A stretch of 64,000 nucleotides of DNA from JADKHR01 sp041917295 (lineage in GTDB: Bacteria; Elusimicrobiota; Elusimicrobia; FEN-1173), in contig JAYRXX010000010.1 in NCBI GenBank assembly GCA_041917295.1, positions 1 to 64,000 on the forward strand. The letters are read 5' to 3'. Made by a program: the position numbers and the translations under genes. This document shows positions 39,643-47,991 of the stretch, one piece after another. Numbering within the stretch: the first letter of the stretch is position 1; the number at the start of each line of letters is the position of its first letter. Under the pieces are notes generated by a model that was not told where the DNA came from, did no database searches, and saw nothing but the letters and a program-made list of their open reading frames with translations.

Positions 39643-40627
39643 CTTCGGCCGGCAAGGCGAGGTGGGCGGGCCACGGCGCGTTGTTGTCCAACCGCACGTA
39701 GGCCATGCCCGGCAGACCTGTTTTCACTTGATCGATGTGCCGCTTTAAAATGTCGGGGTCCACGTTGACTTTAATCCGGAACATCAATTTGTCCCGTTCG
39801 GACTGGGTTTCCACTTGCTTGGGGGTGAACTGGGAACGGGATTCCACAAACGTCACTTTGGCGGGAATCGGACGGTTGGGGAAAGCATCCAAAACAATGC
39901 GGGCTTCGGCCCCGATGGCCACCCGCCCCGCCTGTTGCGTGGGCAAATAAAACTGCATGTAGACGTCCGTTAAATCGAGAACCGTCAAGATACTGCTGTC
40001 GGCGTTCACCACTTCGCCGGGTTCCCGGGACCGGTAGAGAACACGACCGTCAAGAGGCGCGGCCAATTCGCTTTCACCCAGGTTGACCCGAATGGTATCG
40101 GCCTTGGCCACCGCCGCCGCGATGGACGCATCGCTTTTGACATAATCCGCTTCCGCCGCCGCCAGGGTGGCTTCCGCCGTGGCCAACGCGGTTTCATCTT
40201 CTTGAAGTTCTTTAAGGGAAATATCTTTCGTCACGTACAAGCTTTTGGACCGGGTCAAGGTTTGCTTGGCCAGCAAGAGCTCGCTCTTGCGTTGGGCCAC
40301 CAAGGCTTTGGCGGACTTTTTGGCTTGTTTCTGCTGTTCCACCTCGGCTTCGGCCGCCCGCAACTGGGCGTTCAACTCTTTGGTGTCAAGCTGAACCAGA
40401 ATTTGGTCTTTCTTGACCATATCGCCTTCGCGGGCGTTGATGGCCTCGATTCGAGCGGAAAATTTCGGCAAAATTTCAACGGTGGTGGCCTCCACGCGCC
40501 CGTTGCCGTATCCGAACTCTTTGGGCACCTTGGGGCCCGACAACCATTTCCACAATCCAAAAGCCACGGCCGCCGCCGCAATTGCCGATCCCACCGCCAA
40601 TTTTTTTTGTTTGGGTGTCAACGCCAT
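39620..40627 (-). CDS. HlyD-like periplasmic adaptor protein (YhiI-like)
   Basis: About 335 residues from the ATG at 40627, preceded by AAGGAGAG. The frame continues to 40678 without a ribosome site. One membrane anchor (about 11-28) is followed by the lipoyl half-motif VEILPKFSARIEAINAREGD, a long coiled coil (about 85-190, LNAQLRAAEAEVEQQKQAKKS) and the second lipoyl half with ELAAPLDGRVLYRSREPGEVVNA. The final beta-barrel region includes GLPGMAYVRLD. Such adaptors join the inner-membrane ABC pump to a TolC-type channel. The order TolC-HlyD-RbbA-YhhJ matches a complete export operon. Confidence 0.9.
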   Translation of the reverse strand: MALTPKQKKLAVGSAIAAAAVAFGLWKWLSGPKVPKEFGYGNGRVEATTVEILPKFSARIEAINAREGDMVKKDQILVQLDTKELNAQLRAAEAEVEQQKQAKKSAKALVAQRKSELLLAKQTLTRSKSLYVTKDISLKELQEDETALATAEATLAAAEADYVKSDASIAAAVAKADTIRVNLGESELAAPLDGRVLYRSREPGEVVNADSSILTVLDLTDVYMQFYLPTQQAGRVAIGAEARIVLDAFPNRPIPAKVTFVESRSQFTPKQVETQSERDKLMFRIKVNVDPDILKRHIDQVKTGLPGMAYVRLDNNAPWPAHLALPAEDEPRTNP

Positions 40628-40697
40628 CGTCGTCTCTCCTTCGCTCTTAAAATCACTTTGTCGCGCCCGCTTCTCCACCCGGCGGGGTTTTTCCCTG

Positions 40698-43046
40698 TTA
40701 TTTTGTCGGTGGATTCACCGCTTCTTGCAAGCGCCTCAGGGTGTCATCCAGACGTTCCGGTTCAGCCAAATAATTGAAACTTCCCACACTGCGCTGAAGG
40801 TTCATCAAATCCGTCATGGCCCCGTACACCGCGTTCGCCGCGGCCAAATCCGCCTGCAGGCTCGTGTTTTGCGCGTCCAATAAGTCGACCACCGAGCGGG
40901 TGCCCCGGGCGTAGTTTTTGCTGACCAGCGTGTAGGTTCGCCGCGCGGCGTCCGCCCCGGCCTGGGCCAGGCGAATGGACGGCACGCTGGCCTGCAAGGC
41001 ATGCAGGTTGTCGCGGACGGATTGTTCCACGTTCTGTCGCAACGAATCCCGTTGCGCTTTTAACTGGTCCAACACAAACCGGGATTGGGCGATGGTCGCC
41101 AATCGCCCGCCGCCTTCTAAAATGGGAATTCGCAGGTTCGCTCCCACCCGCCAGTCGTTAAGGTCCTCGACCTGATTGACGGAAGATCGGTTGTCGTTTA
41201 AAACCCGGTACCCTTCGCCCCAGAGGGAAAGTTCCGGCAAAAATGATCCCACCTTGTCGGATGAAAGTTGTCGTTCCTCCGCCCGTACCCGGGCGTCCAG
41301 TTCGGCCACGTCGGGGGATAAACTCAGGCCTTCTTGGACAAAAAATTCCATCAGGAGCCGGAACGATCGGTCGCTGTCCACGGTTTTGAAAAAGGTCGGA
41401 CGGCTGATGAGAAGCCGAGGATCGTCCAACCCCGCGGGCTGAAGAGGAAAACGGTCTTTGAGCGAACGCCGCAGGAGCCGGTTCAGTTTGTCCCGAACCT
41501 GTTCCGCGACGGCCCGAGCCGAGAGCACCCGTTGCCGCGCGGTGGCGATTTCGCTTTCCCAGCGGGACACATCCGACTCGTCGGCTTTCCCGGCGGCGAC
41601 GCGGGATCGGGCCAGTTGCAGGTTGGATTGGGCCAAACGGAGGCCGTTCTTTTCCACGTCGAGTTGCGTGCGCGCCTTAAGGACATTCAGGTAAGCGTTG
41701 ACGGTCTGTTGAACGACGTCCAATTCCAAGGTCCGTTGTTGGGCTTCCAACGCCACTTGCAATTTTTTCTGCACGCTCAAGTTAGCCAGGGCGGTTTCGG
41801 AAAAGAGGATTTGGTTCAACCGCAACGACGCGTCCAGGGTTTTTTCAGCGGCCAACCCCGTTTTCACCACCGGATAATAATCACGTCTTAATTGGTAGTC
41901 AATGTTGCCTTCCAGTTGAGGGAAAAGCACGGACCGAACCCGCGACACTTCTTTGGCCCCGGCCTTCACGCCCAATTGTCCGGCAATAACGTCCAGGTTG
42001 GCCCGCACGGCTTCCTGGGCCGCTTCGGCCATGGAAAGCGGCGGGCCGAAGGATTCCGGTTCTTCGTTCAATAGGGTCGCGTCACGGATCACGTCCCACT
42101 TAATGGGCACATCCAGGGCCCGCGCGGTCGCCATGTTCACGGTCACGTGCAATTTTCGATCAAAAATCACGGTCTGGTCTCCGGCCCGTTCGCCGCGCAA
42201 AACCGCGTGGATATTGAGGGCCGTTTGGCGCGTTCGTTGCGAAAGATCGACGGAGGACGCCACCGAGATCAGCAACCCTTCGGCCACTTCGGCGTCGCCC
42301 GACAGGCTCAAAGAGGGTAACTTTCTTTTAATGAGACCATCGATCAAGGCCGATCGGTCTTCTTGCTTTAAGCGGGGGAGCGGCGCCACAAGAACCGCTT
42401 GAATGTCCGAAGGAATTTTGTCAACGGGGTTGGGTTCTCCCGTGTGAGCGACAAACCGAAGGTCAATGCCCCCGGCCCGGGCCTGGTCCGCAAGGCCCCG
42501 CCCCGCGGAGGGGAGGGATTGAAGAAGGGCCTCGTCCAGCACCATCGCCACCCGCTGAAAAGGAACGACGTCTTGAAAGAGTTTCAGTAAATCCGGGAAA
42601 TGGGTCTCGGTGGTGAGATAGTTGAGGTTGGCGACCCCGCTGGTGAATTCTTTGCGCGGGAGCGACGCTTCCAGCGCGTTGGTGGCAAAGGGGACAAAAG
42701 TCGGTTTGCGAAAGGTCTTTCGTGTGGCGGCTTGCTGACCCGCCCCAAACCCCACCACCAACACGATGTCTGTTTTCGGGTCGCTGTCCGCCTTGTCCAG
42801 GGCCGCGGCAATATTCTTGCCGTCCCATCCCCCATCGTACCGCTGGGCCGCGGGGGCCTCAATCACAAACTCTTGTTCGGTCACCGCCGCCAGGTCTTCC
42901 AAAAACACGGAGGTCACCGCGTCCCATTGGGGCGACGGCCCGTCGACAACCACGCTCACCGTGACCTTTTTCTCGGCATAAACAGCCGTGGCAAACGCCA
43001 GGGACGACACCATCGCAACAATGTGGAGTGTTGGTTTGAGTTTCAT
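40698..43046 (-). CDS. TolC-type outer-membrane channel with fused ABC substrate-binding-like domain
   Basis: About 782 residues from the ATG at 43046 (GGATGG upstream); 43058 is an alternative start. A signal peptide (1-25) leads to a domain of about 290 residues that resembles the ABC_sub_bind (TrpX-like) fold, with DIVLVVGFGAGQQAATRK and an ending HVTVNMATARALDVPIKW, typical of that family's C-terminus. The second half (about 330-770) is an outer-membrane efflux protein with paired coiled-coil repeats, including LDVVQQTVNAYLNVLKARTQ, RILEGGGRLATIA-type strands and YARGTRSVVDLLDAQNTSLQ. The fusion of a periplasmic binding-like domain to TolC is unusual. It is followed by the HlyD gene after 70 nt. 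Confidence 0.85.
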   Translation of the reverse strand: MKLKPTLHIVAMVSSLAFATAVYAEKKVTVSVVVDGPSPQWDAVTSVFLEDLAAVTEQEFVIEAPAAQRYDGGWDGKNIAAALDKADSDPKTDIVLVVGFGAGQQAATRKTFRKPTFVPFATNALEASLPRKEFTSGVANLNYLTTETHFPDLLKLFQDVVPFQRVAMVLDEALLQSLPSAGRGLADQARAGGIDLRFVAHTGEPNPVDKIPSDIQAVLVAPLPRLKQEDRSALIDGLIKRKLPSLSLSGDAEVAEGLLISVASSVDLSQRTRQTALNIHAVLRGERAGDQTVIFDRKLHVTVNMATARALDVPIKWDVIRDATLLNEEPESFGPPLSMAEAAQEAVRANLDVIAGQLGVKAGAKEVSRVRSVLFPQLEGNIDYQLRRDYYPVVKTGLAAEKTLDASLRLNQILFSETALANLSVQKKLQVALEAQQRTLELDVVQQTVNAYLNVLKARTQLDVEKNGLRLAQSNLQLARSRVAAGKADESDVSRWESEIATARQRVLSARAVAEQVRDKLNRLLRRSLKDRFPLQPAGLDDPRLLISRPTFFKTVDSDRSFRLLMEFFVQEGLSLSPDVAELDARVRAEERQLSSDKVGSFLPELSLWGEGYRVLNDNRSSVNQVEDLNDWRVGANLRIPILEGGGRLATIAQSRFVLDQLKAQRDSLRQNVEQSVRDNLHALQASVPSIRLAQAGADAARRTYTLVSKNYARGTRSVVDLLDAQNTSLQADLAAANAVYGAMTDLMNLQRSVGSFNYLAEPERLDDTLRRLQEAVNPPTK

Positions 43047-43100
43047 TTGGATATCCATCCTATAAAATTCCGATCTCCAAAATGCAAAAGAACCGTTGGG

Positions 43101-43574
43101 TTAAAACGCGGGAAAATATTCAGCCCGAGACATTGTTTCCAACTGGTTGTGCGGGATCAATCGAACCGCTTCCGGGAAAATGTGTTCTTCCTCATTGCGC
43201 ATGTGAAGCACAAAAATATCGGCCAGCCCCCGAAAACTCACAACCCACTGGGCCTTAAACGGACGTATCTCCAGGTCCTGTTCCAAAGCATGAATGTGCT
43301 GTTCCATTCCCATATGCTCATCCCGCAAATGGTGGAAAATCTCCACCCGGGCGGTGTTTCCTTGTCCCTCTTCAAGATATCCCAACAGCGCGGGAAAAAG
43401 GACCGACGATTCCCGCCGAAAATGAACCCGGTGCCTTTCGTTAAAATCGTGAACCAGGGCCGAGGCTTGAAGCACGGTTTGTTCATGATCCGGAACGCAT
43501 GACAGGCCCATAAGTTGTATAAATTTCTCGTTAAAAAACGCGTGGTCATCCAACAACTGGTCAACGATGGTCAT
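43101..43574 (-). CDS. hemerythrin-like domain protein
   Basis: About 157 residues from the ATG at 43574 (GGGAGG upstream). The protein is a four-helix bundle with candidate di-iron ligands: His11 (DDHAFFNEKF), His51 and Glu55 (HFRRES), His86 (DEHMGMEQH), His124 and Glu128/His131 (LHMRNEEEHIFPEA). Soluble hemerythrins bind O2 or sense redox and nitrosative stress. It precedes the TolC gene by about 54 nt on the same strand, so it may be the first gene of the exporter operon. Confidence 0.85.
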   Translation of the reverse strand: MTIVDQLLDDHAFFNEKFIQLMGLSCVPDHEQTVLQASALVHDFNERHRVHFRRESSVLFPALLGYLEEGQGNTARVEIFHHLRDEHMGMEQHIHALEQDLEIRPFKAQWVVSFRGLADIFVLHMRNEEEHIFPEAVRLIPHNQLETMSRAEYFPAF

Positions 43575-43794
43575 GGGAACCTCCCGGTCGTTTTTAATAA
43601 CGACGATGGTAACCCGTTGAGTTAGCGAAAAAACCCAACCGACGCCTTTGATTAAATATAGCACAATATAAGGTAGCATCGTTGTGGACATTACGTCCAT
43701 TGGGTTTGCGTTTGTTGTCCTCGGTCTAAGCTCGATGGGAAAGATTAATATTAACCCTGTTTCGGAAGGATGTCCCGGACCGGGATCGCTCTGT

Positions 43795-43963
43795 TTAACC
43801 CGGAATCCCCAGTTGGATCGCGGGATTCGACGGAAAATTCGGGCCTTTTTTCGTCACAAAAAAGTTTGTCCGTAGTCCCCGCTACGCACTGCACTTTTTT
43901 GTTCGTAAAAAGGCCCGCCTTTTCCGTCTCGGTCCTCGCGCCCAACTGGGGATTCCGGGTTAA
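43795..43963. repeat. 169-bp palindromic element 3
   Basis: The outer arms (43795-43816 and 43942-43963) are perfect 22-bp inverted repeats; the left arm starts TTAACCCGGAATCCCCAG. The centre at about 43879 also carries CGTAG/CTACG and AAAAAAGT/ACTTTTTT. The interior arms also match roughly (GACGGAAAA..CGGGCCTTTTT). It lies in the 428-nt gap between hemerythrin and pyk. The other parts of that gap (43575-43794 and 43964-44002) show a short TGGAC/GTCCA hairpin near 43685 and the GGAGG ribosome site of pyk. The layout is like elements 1 and 2, but the outer arms differ. Confidence 0.85.
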
Positions 43964-44002
43964 CGCGAAGGAAAGAGGAATACATTTCGGAGGTGAACGA
44001 AA

Positions 44003-45418
44003 ATGGCCCACGTGCTTCCTTGCAAAACAAAGATTGTTGCCACCATCGGCCCCGCTTCGGAAAACCCGGATATGATGGAACGGCTGATCCGGGCGGGGAT
44101 GTCCGTCGCGCGGCTCAACTTTTCCCACGGCGATTTTTCCGGCCACGGTGACCGGATCAAGAAACTGCGCGCGGCCGCGGCGGCCGTGGGACGACCCCTC
44201 GTCATCATGGCGGACTTGCCCGGTCCCAAAATGCGGATCGGGTCCCTGGCTCCCGATCCGGTGAACCTCAAAGCGGGGGATCCTTTCGTATTGACCACGG
44301 AAGAAGTGGCCGGAACCCCCCAACGGGTGTCGGTGAGTTTTAAACGGCTTCCTGCCGTGGCTCAAAAAGGTCGCCGGTTGTTTTTGAACGATGGCTTGGT
44401 TCAGTTGATCGTGGAAAAGGTGGTCGGCAACGACGTCCATTGCCGGGTGGAAGTGGGGGGAGAATTGCGCTCAAAAAAAGGGCTCAATCTGCCGGGAATG
44501 GATCTTGGCATCAGCGCCTTTACGGACCACGATCGGGCGTGTTTGGAATTCGCCATCAAAAATGGGGTCGATGCGGTCGGCCAATCCTTTGTGGAAACCG
44601 CCGCCGACCTGGAGGCCGTTCGGGCCGCCGCCCAGGAACTGGGAGGGAATCCGTTTTTGATCGCCAAGATCGAGCGGGCGGGGGCGTTGGAACACTACGA
44701 CGAAATTTTGGCCGCCGCTGACGGTGTCATGGTGGCCCGGGGCGATTTGGGTGTGGAGGTCCCCCTGGAAGGCATGGCCTTAACCCAGAAAAACCTGATC
44801 GCCCGAGCCAACCGGGCCGGGAAACCCGTGATCACCGCCACCCAAATGCTCGAATCCATGACCGCCAGCCGCCTGCCCACCCGGGCGGAGGCCACGGACG
44901 TGGCCAACGCCGTTTTGGACGGGACCGACGCGGTGATGCTCTCCGCCGAATCGGCGGTGGGAAAATTTCCCGAAGAGGCCGTGGCCACCCTGGCCCGCAT
45001 TGCGGCCGCCACGGAGATGCAACGGCCTCGGGTTCGCATGGACGGGCCCCCTGTGCCGGGCGCGAAAAACGCCGGGGCGGACGCCTTGGCCCGGGTTGTG
45101 GAATTTTCTTTAACCATGGCGACGTTCTCCGCCGTGCTGGTCCCCACTCGTACGGGAACCACCGCTCGCATGATTTCCCGGTTCAAACCATCGGAATGGG
45201 TCGTGGCCATTTCTCAGGATTCGGCCGTGTCCCAGGGGTTGCAGTTTTCCTATGGAATTCTTCCCCGTGTCTTGGACAAGGAGCCGGAATCCTGGGACGT
45301 CTTTTTGAAAGAATTCTTAAAGGGACATTGCCCGTCGCCGAGTTTGGCGTTGTTGGTGGCCGGCCCTTCGGCCACTCATCCCGACAACCACCATCGCTTG
45401 GAATTTTTCCCCCTGTAG
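44003..45418 (+). CDS. pyk: pyruvate kinase
   Basis: 471 residues. The enzyme converts phosphoenolpyruvate and ADP to pyruvate and ATP. Family motifs are TKIVATIGPASENPDMMERLIRAGM at the N-terminus, NFSHGD, ADLPGPKMRIG, FIAKIERAG-type KIERAGALEHYDEIL, MVARGDLGVEVPLE (the metal- and substrate-binding loop), TATQMLESM and DGTDAVMLSAESAVG. The C-terminal allosteric domain ends near LEFFPL. GGAGG precedes the ATG at 44003 at about 10 nt. It starts a glycolysis cluster with ldhA and pfkA on the same strand, which suggests fermentation to lactate. Confidence 0.95.
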   Translation: MAHVLPCKTKIVATIGPASENPDMMERLIRAGMSVARLNFSHGDFSGHGDRIKKLRAAAAAVGRPLVIMADLPGPKMRIGSLAPDPVNLKAGDPFVLTTEEVAGTPQRVSVSFKRLPAVAQKGRRLFLNDGLVQLIVEKVVGNDVHCRVEVGGELRSKKGLNLPGMDLGISAFTDHDRACLEFAIKNGVDAVGQSFVETAADLEAVRAAAQELGGNPFLIAKIERAGALEHYDEILAAADGVMVARGDLGVEVPLEGMALTQKNLIARANRAGKPVITATQMLESMTASRLPTRAEATDVANAVLDGTDAVMLSAESAVGKFPEEAVATLARIAAATEMQRPRVRMDGPPVPGAKNAGADALARVVEFSLTMATFSAVLVPTRTGTTARMISRFKPSEWVVAISQDSAVSQGLQFSYGILPRVLDKEPESWDVFLKEFLKGHCPSPSLALLVAGPSATHPDNHHRLEFFPL

Positions 45419-45495
45419 TTTTTTTTGGGGGGGGACGGGGCCGAAAATGACTTGTATTTAAGTTATCCTATGGTGACGATTGAACGGAGGGATCC

Positions 45496-46506
45496 ATGAC
45501 AGAAGTCGCTGTGTTCGACACAAAACCGTATGATCGGGCGTCGTTGTCGGCGGCCGGTGCGGATCTGCGGTGGAGATTTCTGGATTTTCGTCTCTCGGCG
45601 GAATCGGCGGGCTCGGCGCGGGGGGCGGACGTGGCGTGCGTTTTTGTCAACGACAAAGTGGATCGGCCCGTTTTAAAGGCCCTGGCCGATGCCGGCGTAA
45701 AAATGCTGGCGTTTCGGTGCGCGGGGTTTAATAATCTGGACGCGGCGGCGGCAAAAGAGTTGGGGCTGGCGGTCACCCGGGTGCCGGCCTACTCGCCTTA
45801 CGCGGTGGCGGAACATGTGGTGGCGCTCTTGTTGGCGTTAAACCGCAAGATTCATCGGGCCTACAACCGGGTGCGGGAAATGAATTTTTCCATTGCGGGC
45901 CTCGAAGGGTTCGACCTTAACGAGAAAACCGTCGGTATTGTGGGAACCGGAAAAATTGGCCGCATCGCGGCAAAAATACTGAAGGGGTTCGGCATGCGGG
46001 TGCTGGCCTTCGATGTCTTTCCCGATCTGGCCTGGGCCAAATCCATCGGTGTCGAATACACCGATACCCGAACCTTGGCCAAGGAAAGCGACGTGGTGAC
46101 TCTCCATTTGCCGTTAACCCCGGAAACCAAACACATCATCCGCGCCGACACCCTTAAATTGATGAAACCCGGAGCGATACTGATCAACGTCAGTCGTGGC
46201 AAGCTGATTGACACCACGGCCCTCATCGACGCCTTGAAGTCCGGGCAACTGGGCGGTGTGGGGCTCGACGTGTATGAAGAAGAGGAAGGCGTTTTTTTTG
46301 AGGATCTTTCGGGCCAAATCTTAAAGGATGATGAACTGGCGCGGCTCCTCACGTTTCCGAACGTGATCGTCACCGCCCATCAGGCCTTTTTGACCCGGGA
46401 AGCCCTGGCCGAAATCGGCCGGGTGACGGTTGAAAACATTCGAGCGTTTTCGGCGAGTCGGCCCTTTCTGGAAGGAACCATTTTAGTTTCCAAGGCGACA
46501 AAATGA
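45496..46506 (+). CDS. ldhA: D-lactate dehydrogenase / 2-hydroxyacid dehydrogenase
   Basis: 336 residues of the D-isomer-specific 2-hydroxyacid dehydrogenase family, matching fermentative LdhA. FRCAGFNNLDAAAAKELG and VPAYSPYAVAEHVVALLLAL belong to the substrate domain. VGIVGTGKIGRIAAKIL (near 148) is the NAD-binding loop. NVSRGKLID holds the catalytic Arg, GLDVYEEEEG the Glu, and VTAHQAFLT the His. It would reduce pyruvate to D-lactate, which fits its place after pyruvate kinase. GGAGG precedes the ATG. The AT-rich 78-nt gap upstream has no clear hairpin. Confidence 0.9.
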   Translation: MTEVAVFDTKPYDRASLSAAGADLRWRFLDFRLSAESAGSARGADVACVFVNDKVDRPVLKALADAGVKMLAFRCAGFNNLDAAAAKELGLAVTRVPAYSPYAVAEHVVALLLALNRKIHRAYNRVREMNFSIAGLEGFDLNEKTVGIVGTGKIGRIAAKILKGFGMRVLAFDVFPDLAWAKSIGVEYTDTRTLAKESDVVTLHLPLTPETKHIIRADTLKLMKPGAILINVSRGKLIDTTALIDALKSGQLGGVGLDVYEEEEGVFFEDLSGQILKDDELARLLTFPNVIVTAHQAFLTREALAEIGRVTVENIRAFSASRPFLEGTILVSKATK

Positions 46507-46531
46507 AATTCAAACACCGTGGGTGGACCCT

Positions 46532-47812
46532 ATGAACTCATTGGATTTTAAAATTAAAACATTGGGCCCGGCGACGGTGCCCTCGCCGCTGAAAGGCGTG
46601 ACGTTTATCCCGGAAGGGACTCGGGTGCTCTTTCCAACCAAACTGGACGAGGCTCGGCTCGCCTTTCAAAACGGGGGGGACCCCTTGTCGTTGGAATTGG
46701 CCGGGCCTCGGGAAAAAATATTCTTTAATCCGGCCAATGTTGTCGCGGGGATTGTCACCTGCGGCGGGCTGTGTCCGGGGTTGAACGACGTGATCCGGTC
46801 CGTGGTGATGAACCTTTATCATCAGTACGGGGTTCCCAAAGTCTATGGGTTTCGATACGGTTACGAGGGGCTTTCGTCCAAGTTCGGCCACGATCCCCTG
46901 GTCCTGACGCCCAACATCGTTAACATCATCGACGACATGGGGGGAACGATACTGGGAACTTCCCGGGGCCACCAGGATCCCAAAGACATGGTGGGTACCC
47001 TGGAACGGTTGGGCGTCAACATCCTGTTCCCGATTGGGGGAGACGGCACGCTTCGGGGCGCCTGCGTCATCGCCCAGGAAGCCGAGCGGCGGGGACTAAA
47101 AATCGCCGTGGTGGGGATTCCCAAAACCATCGACAACGATATTTCCTGCATTCAAACGTCTTTCGGATTTCAAACCGCCGCGTCGGAGGCCCAGAAGATC
47201 TTGGGGCACGCCCACACCGAGGCCGAGGCGGCTAAAAACGGCGTGAGTCTCGTTAAACTCATGGGTCGGGATTCCGGATTTATCGCGGCCTTCGCGGCCC
47301 TGGCCAACGGCCACGTCAATTTTTGCCTGGTCCCGGAGGTTCCTTTCACCCTGGAGGGCTTTTTAAAAGCCCTGCGGGAACGACTTCAACGGCGGGGCCA
47401 CGCGCTTATTGCGGTGGCCGAGGGCGCCGGTCAGGAATTAATCCGCCAGGACGCCGGGAAGGACGCGTCGGGGAACATTTTGAAGGCGGACATCGGCCTC
47501 TTTTTGAAATCAGCCATCACGACCCATTTCAAAGAAGCGGGCATCCCGGTGACCCTTCGCTATTTCGATCCGAGTTACTCCATCCGCGCGGTGCCGGCCA
47601 ACGCCTGGGATTCGGCGTTCTGTTGGCTGTTGGGCCACAACGCGGTCCACGCCGGCCTGCGCGGTTGCACGGACATGCTGGTGGGCCATTGGGCCAACGA
47701 ATTCACCCACGTGCCCATCGCCGCGGCCACGGCGTCCCGCAAAAAGATTGACGCCGCCGGATGGATGTGGTCCAGCGTGTTGGCCTCCACGGGGCAACCG
47801 CCCCGAATGTGA
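46532..47812 (+). CDS. pfkA: 6-phosphofructokinase, probably ATP-dependent
   Basis: About 426 residues from the ATG at 46532; a GTG at 46523 is the alternative. Family motifs are CGGLCPGLNDVIRSVV, FRYGYEGL, ILGTSRGHQDP, GGDGTLRGACV, VVGIPKTIDNDI, SFGFQTAASEA, KLMGRDSGFIAAFAAL and RYFDPSYSIRAVPA. The glycine in GGDGT (not GGDDT) points to ATP, while the lysine in PKTIDND is the PPi-type residue. This Gly/Lys pair is known in the ATP-dependent enzymes of the plant, trypanosome and spirochaete long-form group. It phosphorylates fructose-6-phosphate. Confidence 0.9.
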   Translation: MNSLDFKIKTLGPATVPSPLKGVTFIPEGTRVLFPTKLDEARLAFQNGGDPLSLELAGPREKIFFNPANVVAGIVTCGGLCPGLNDVIRSVVMNLYHQYGVPKVYGFRYGYEGLSSKFGHDPLVLTPNIVNIIDDMGGTILGTSRGHQDPKDMVGTLERLGVNILFPIGGDGTLRGACVIAQEAERRGLKIAVVGIPKTIDNDISCIQTSFGFQTAASEAQKILGHAHTEAEAAKNGVSLVKLMGRDSGFIAAFAALANGHVNFCLVPEVPFTLEGFLKALRERLQRRGHALIAVAEGAGQELIRQDAGKDASGNILKADIGLFLKSAITTHFKEAGIPVTLRYFDPSYSIRAVPANAWDSAFCWLLGHNAVHAGLRGCTDMLVGHWANEFTHVPIAAATASRKKIDAAGWMWSSVLASTGQPPRM

Positions 47813-47991
47813 TTCGGAAACCTGGCTCCTTGGCCCCCTTGTCAAGACGATCCCGGGTCCCCATCGCAAAATCGGGAGTGGCCAAGAGGTCGGATAAAAA
47901 AACGGTTTGGGAGGATCTATGAAAGATCAAGAAACATTTCCTCACCAGAACGGCGTCAATAGCCTGCCGCCGCTTGGCGCAATCCCCGTCA

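Noticed and set aside
38374..39768. 464-codon open frame on the + strand opposite the RbbA-like gene
   Set aside because: It is antisense to a gene with complete ABC motifs on the minus strand, rich in His, Gln and Gly as expected for a shadow of a high-GC gene, with no domain of its own.
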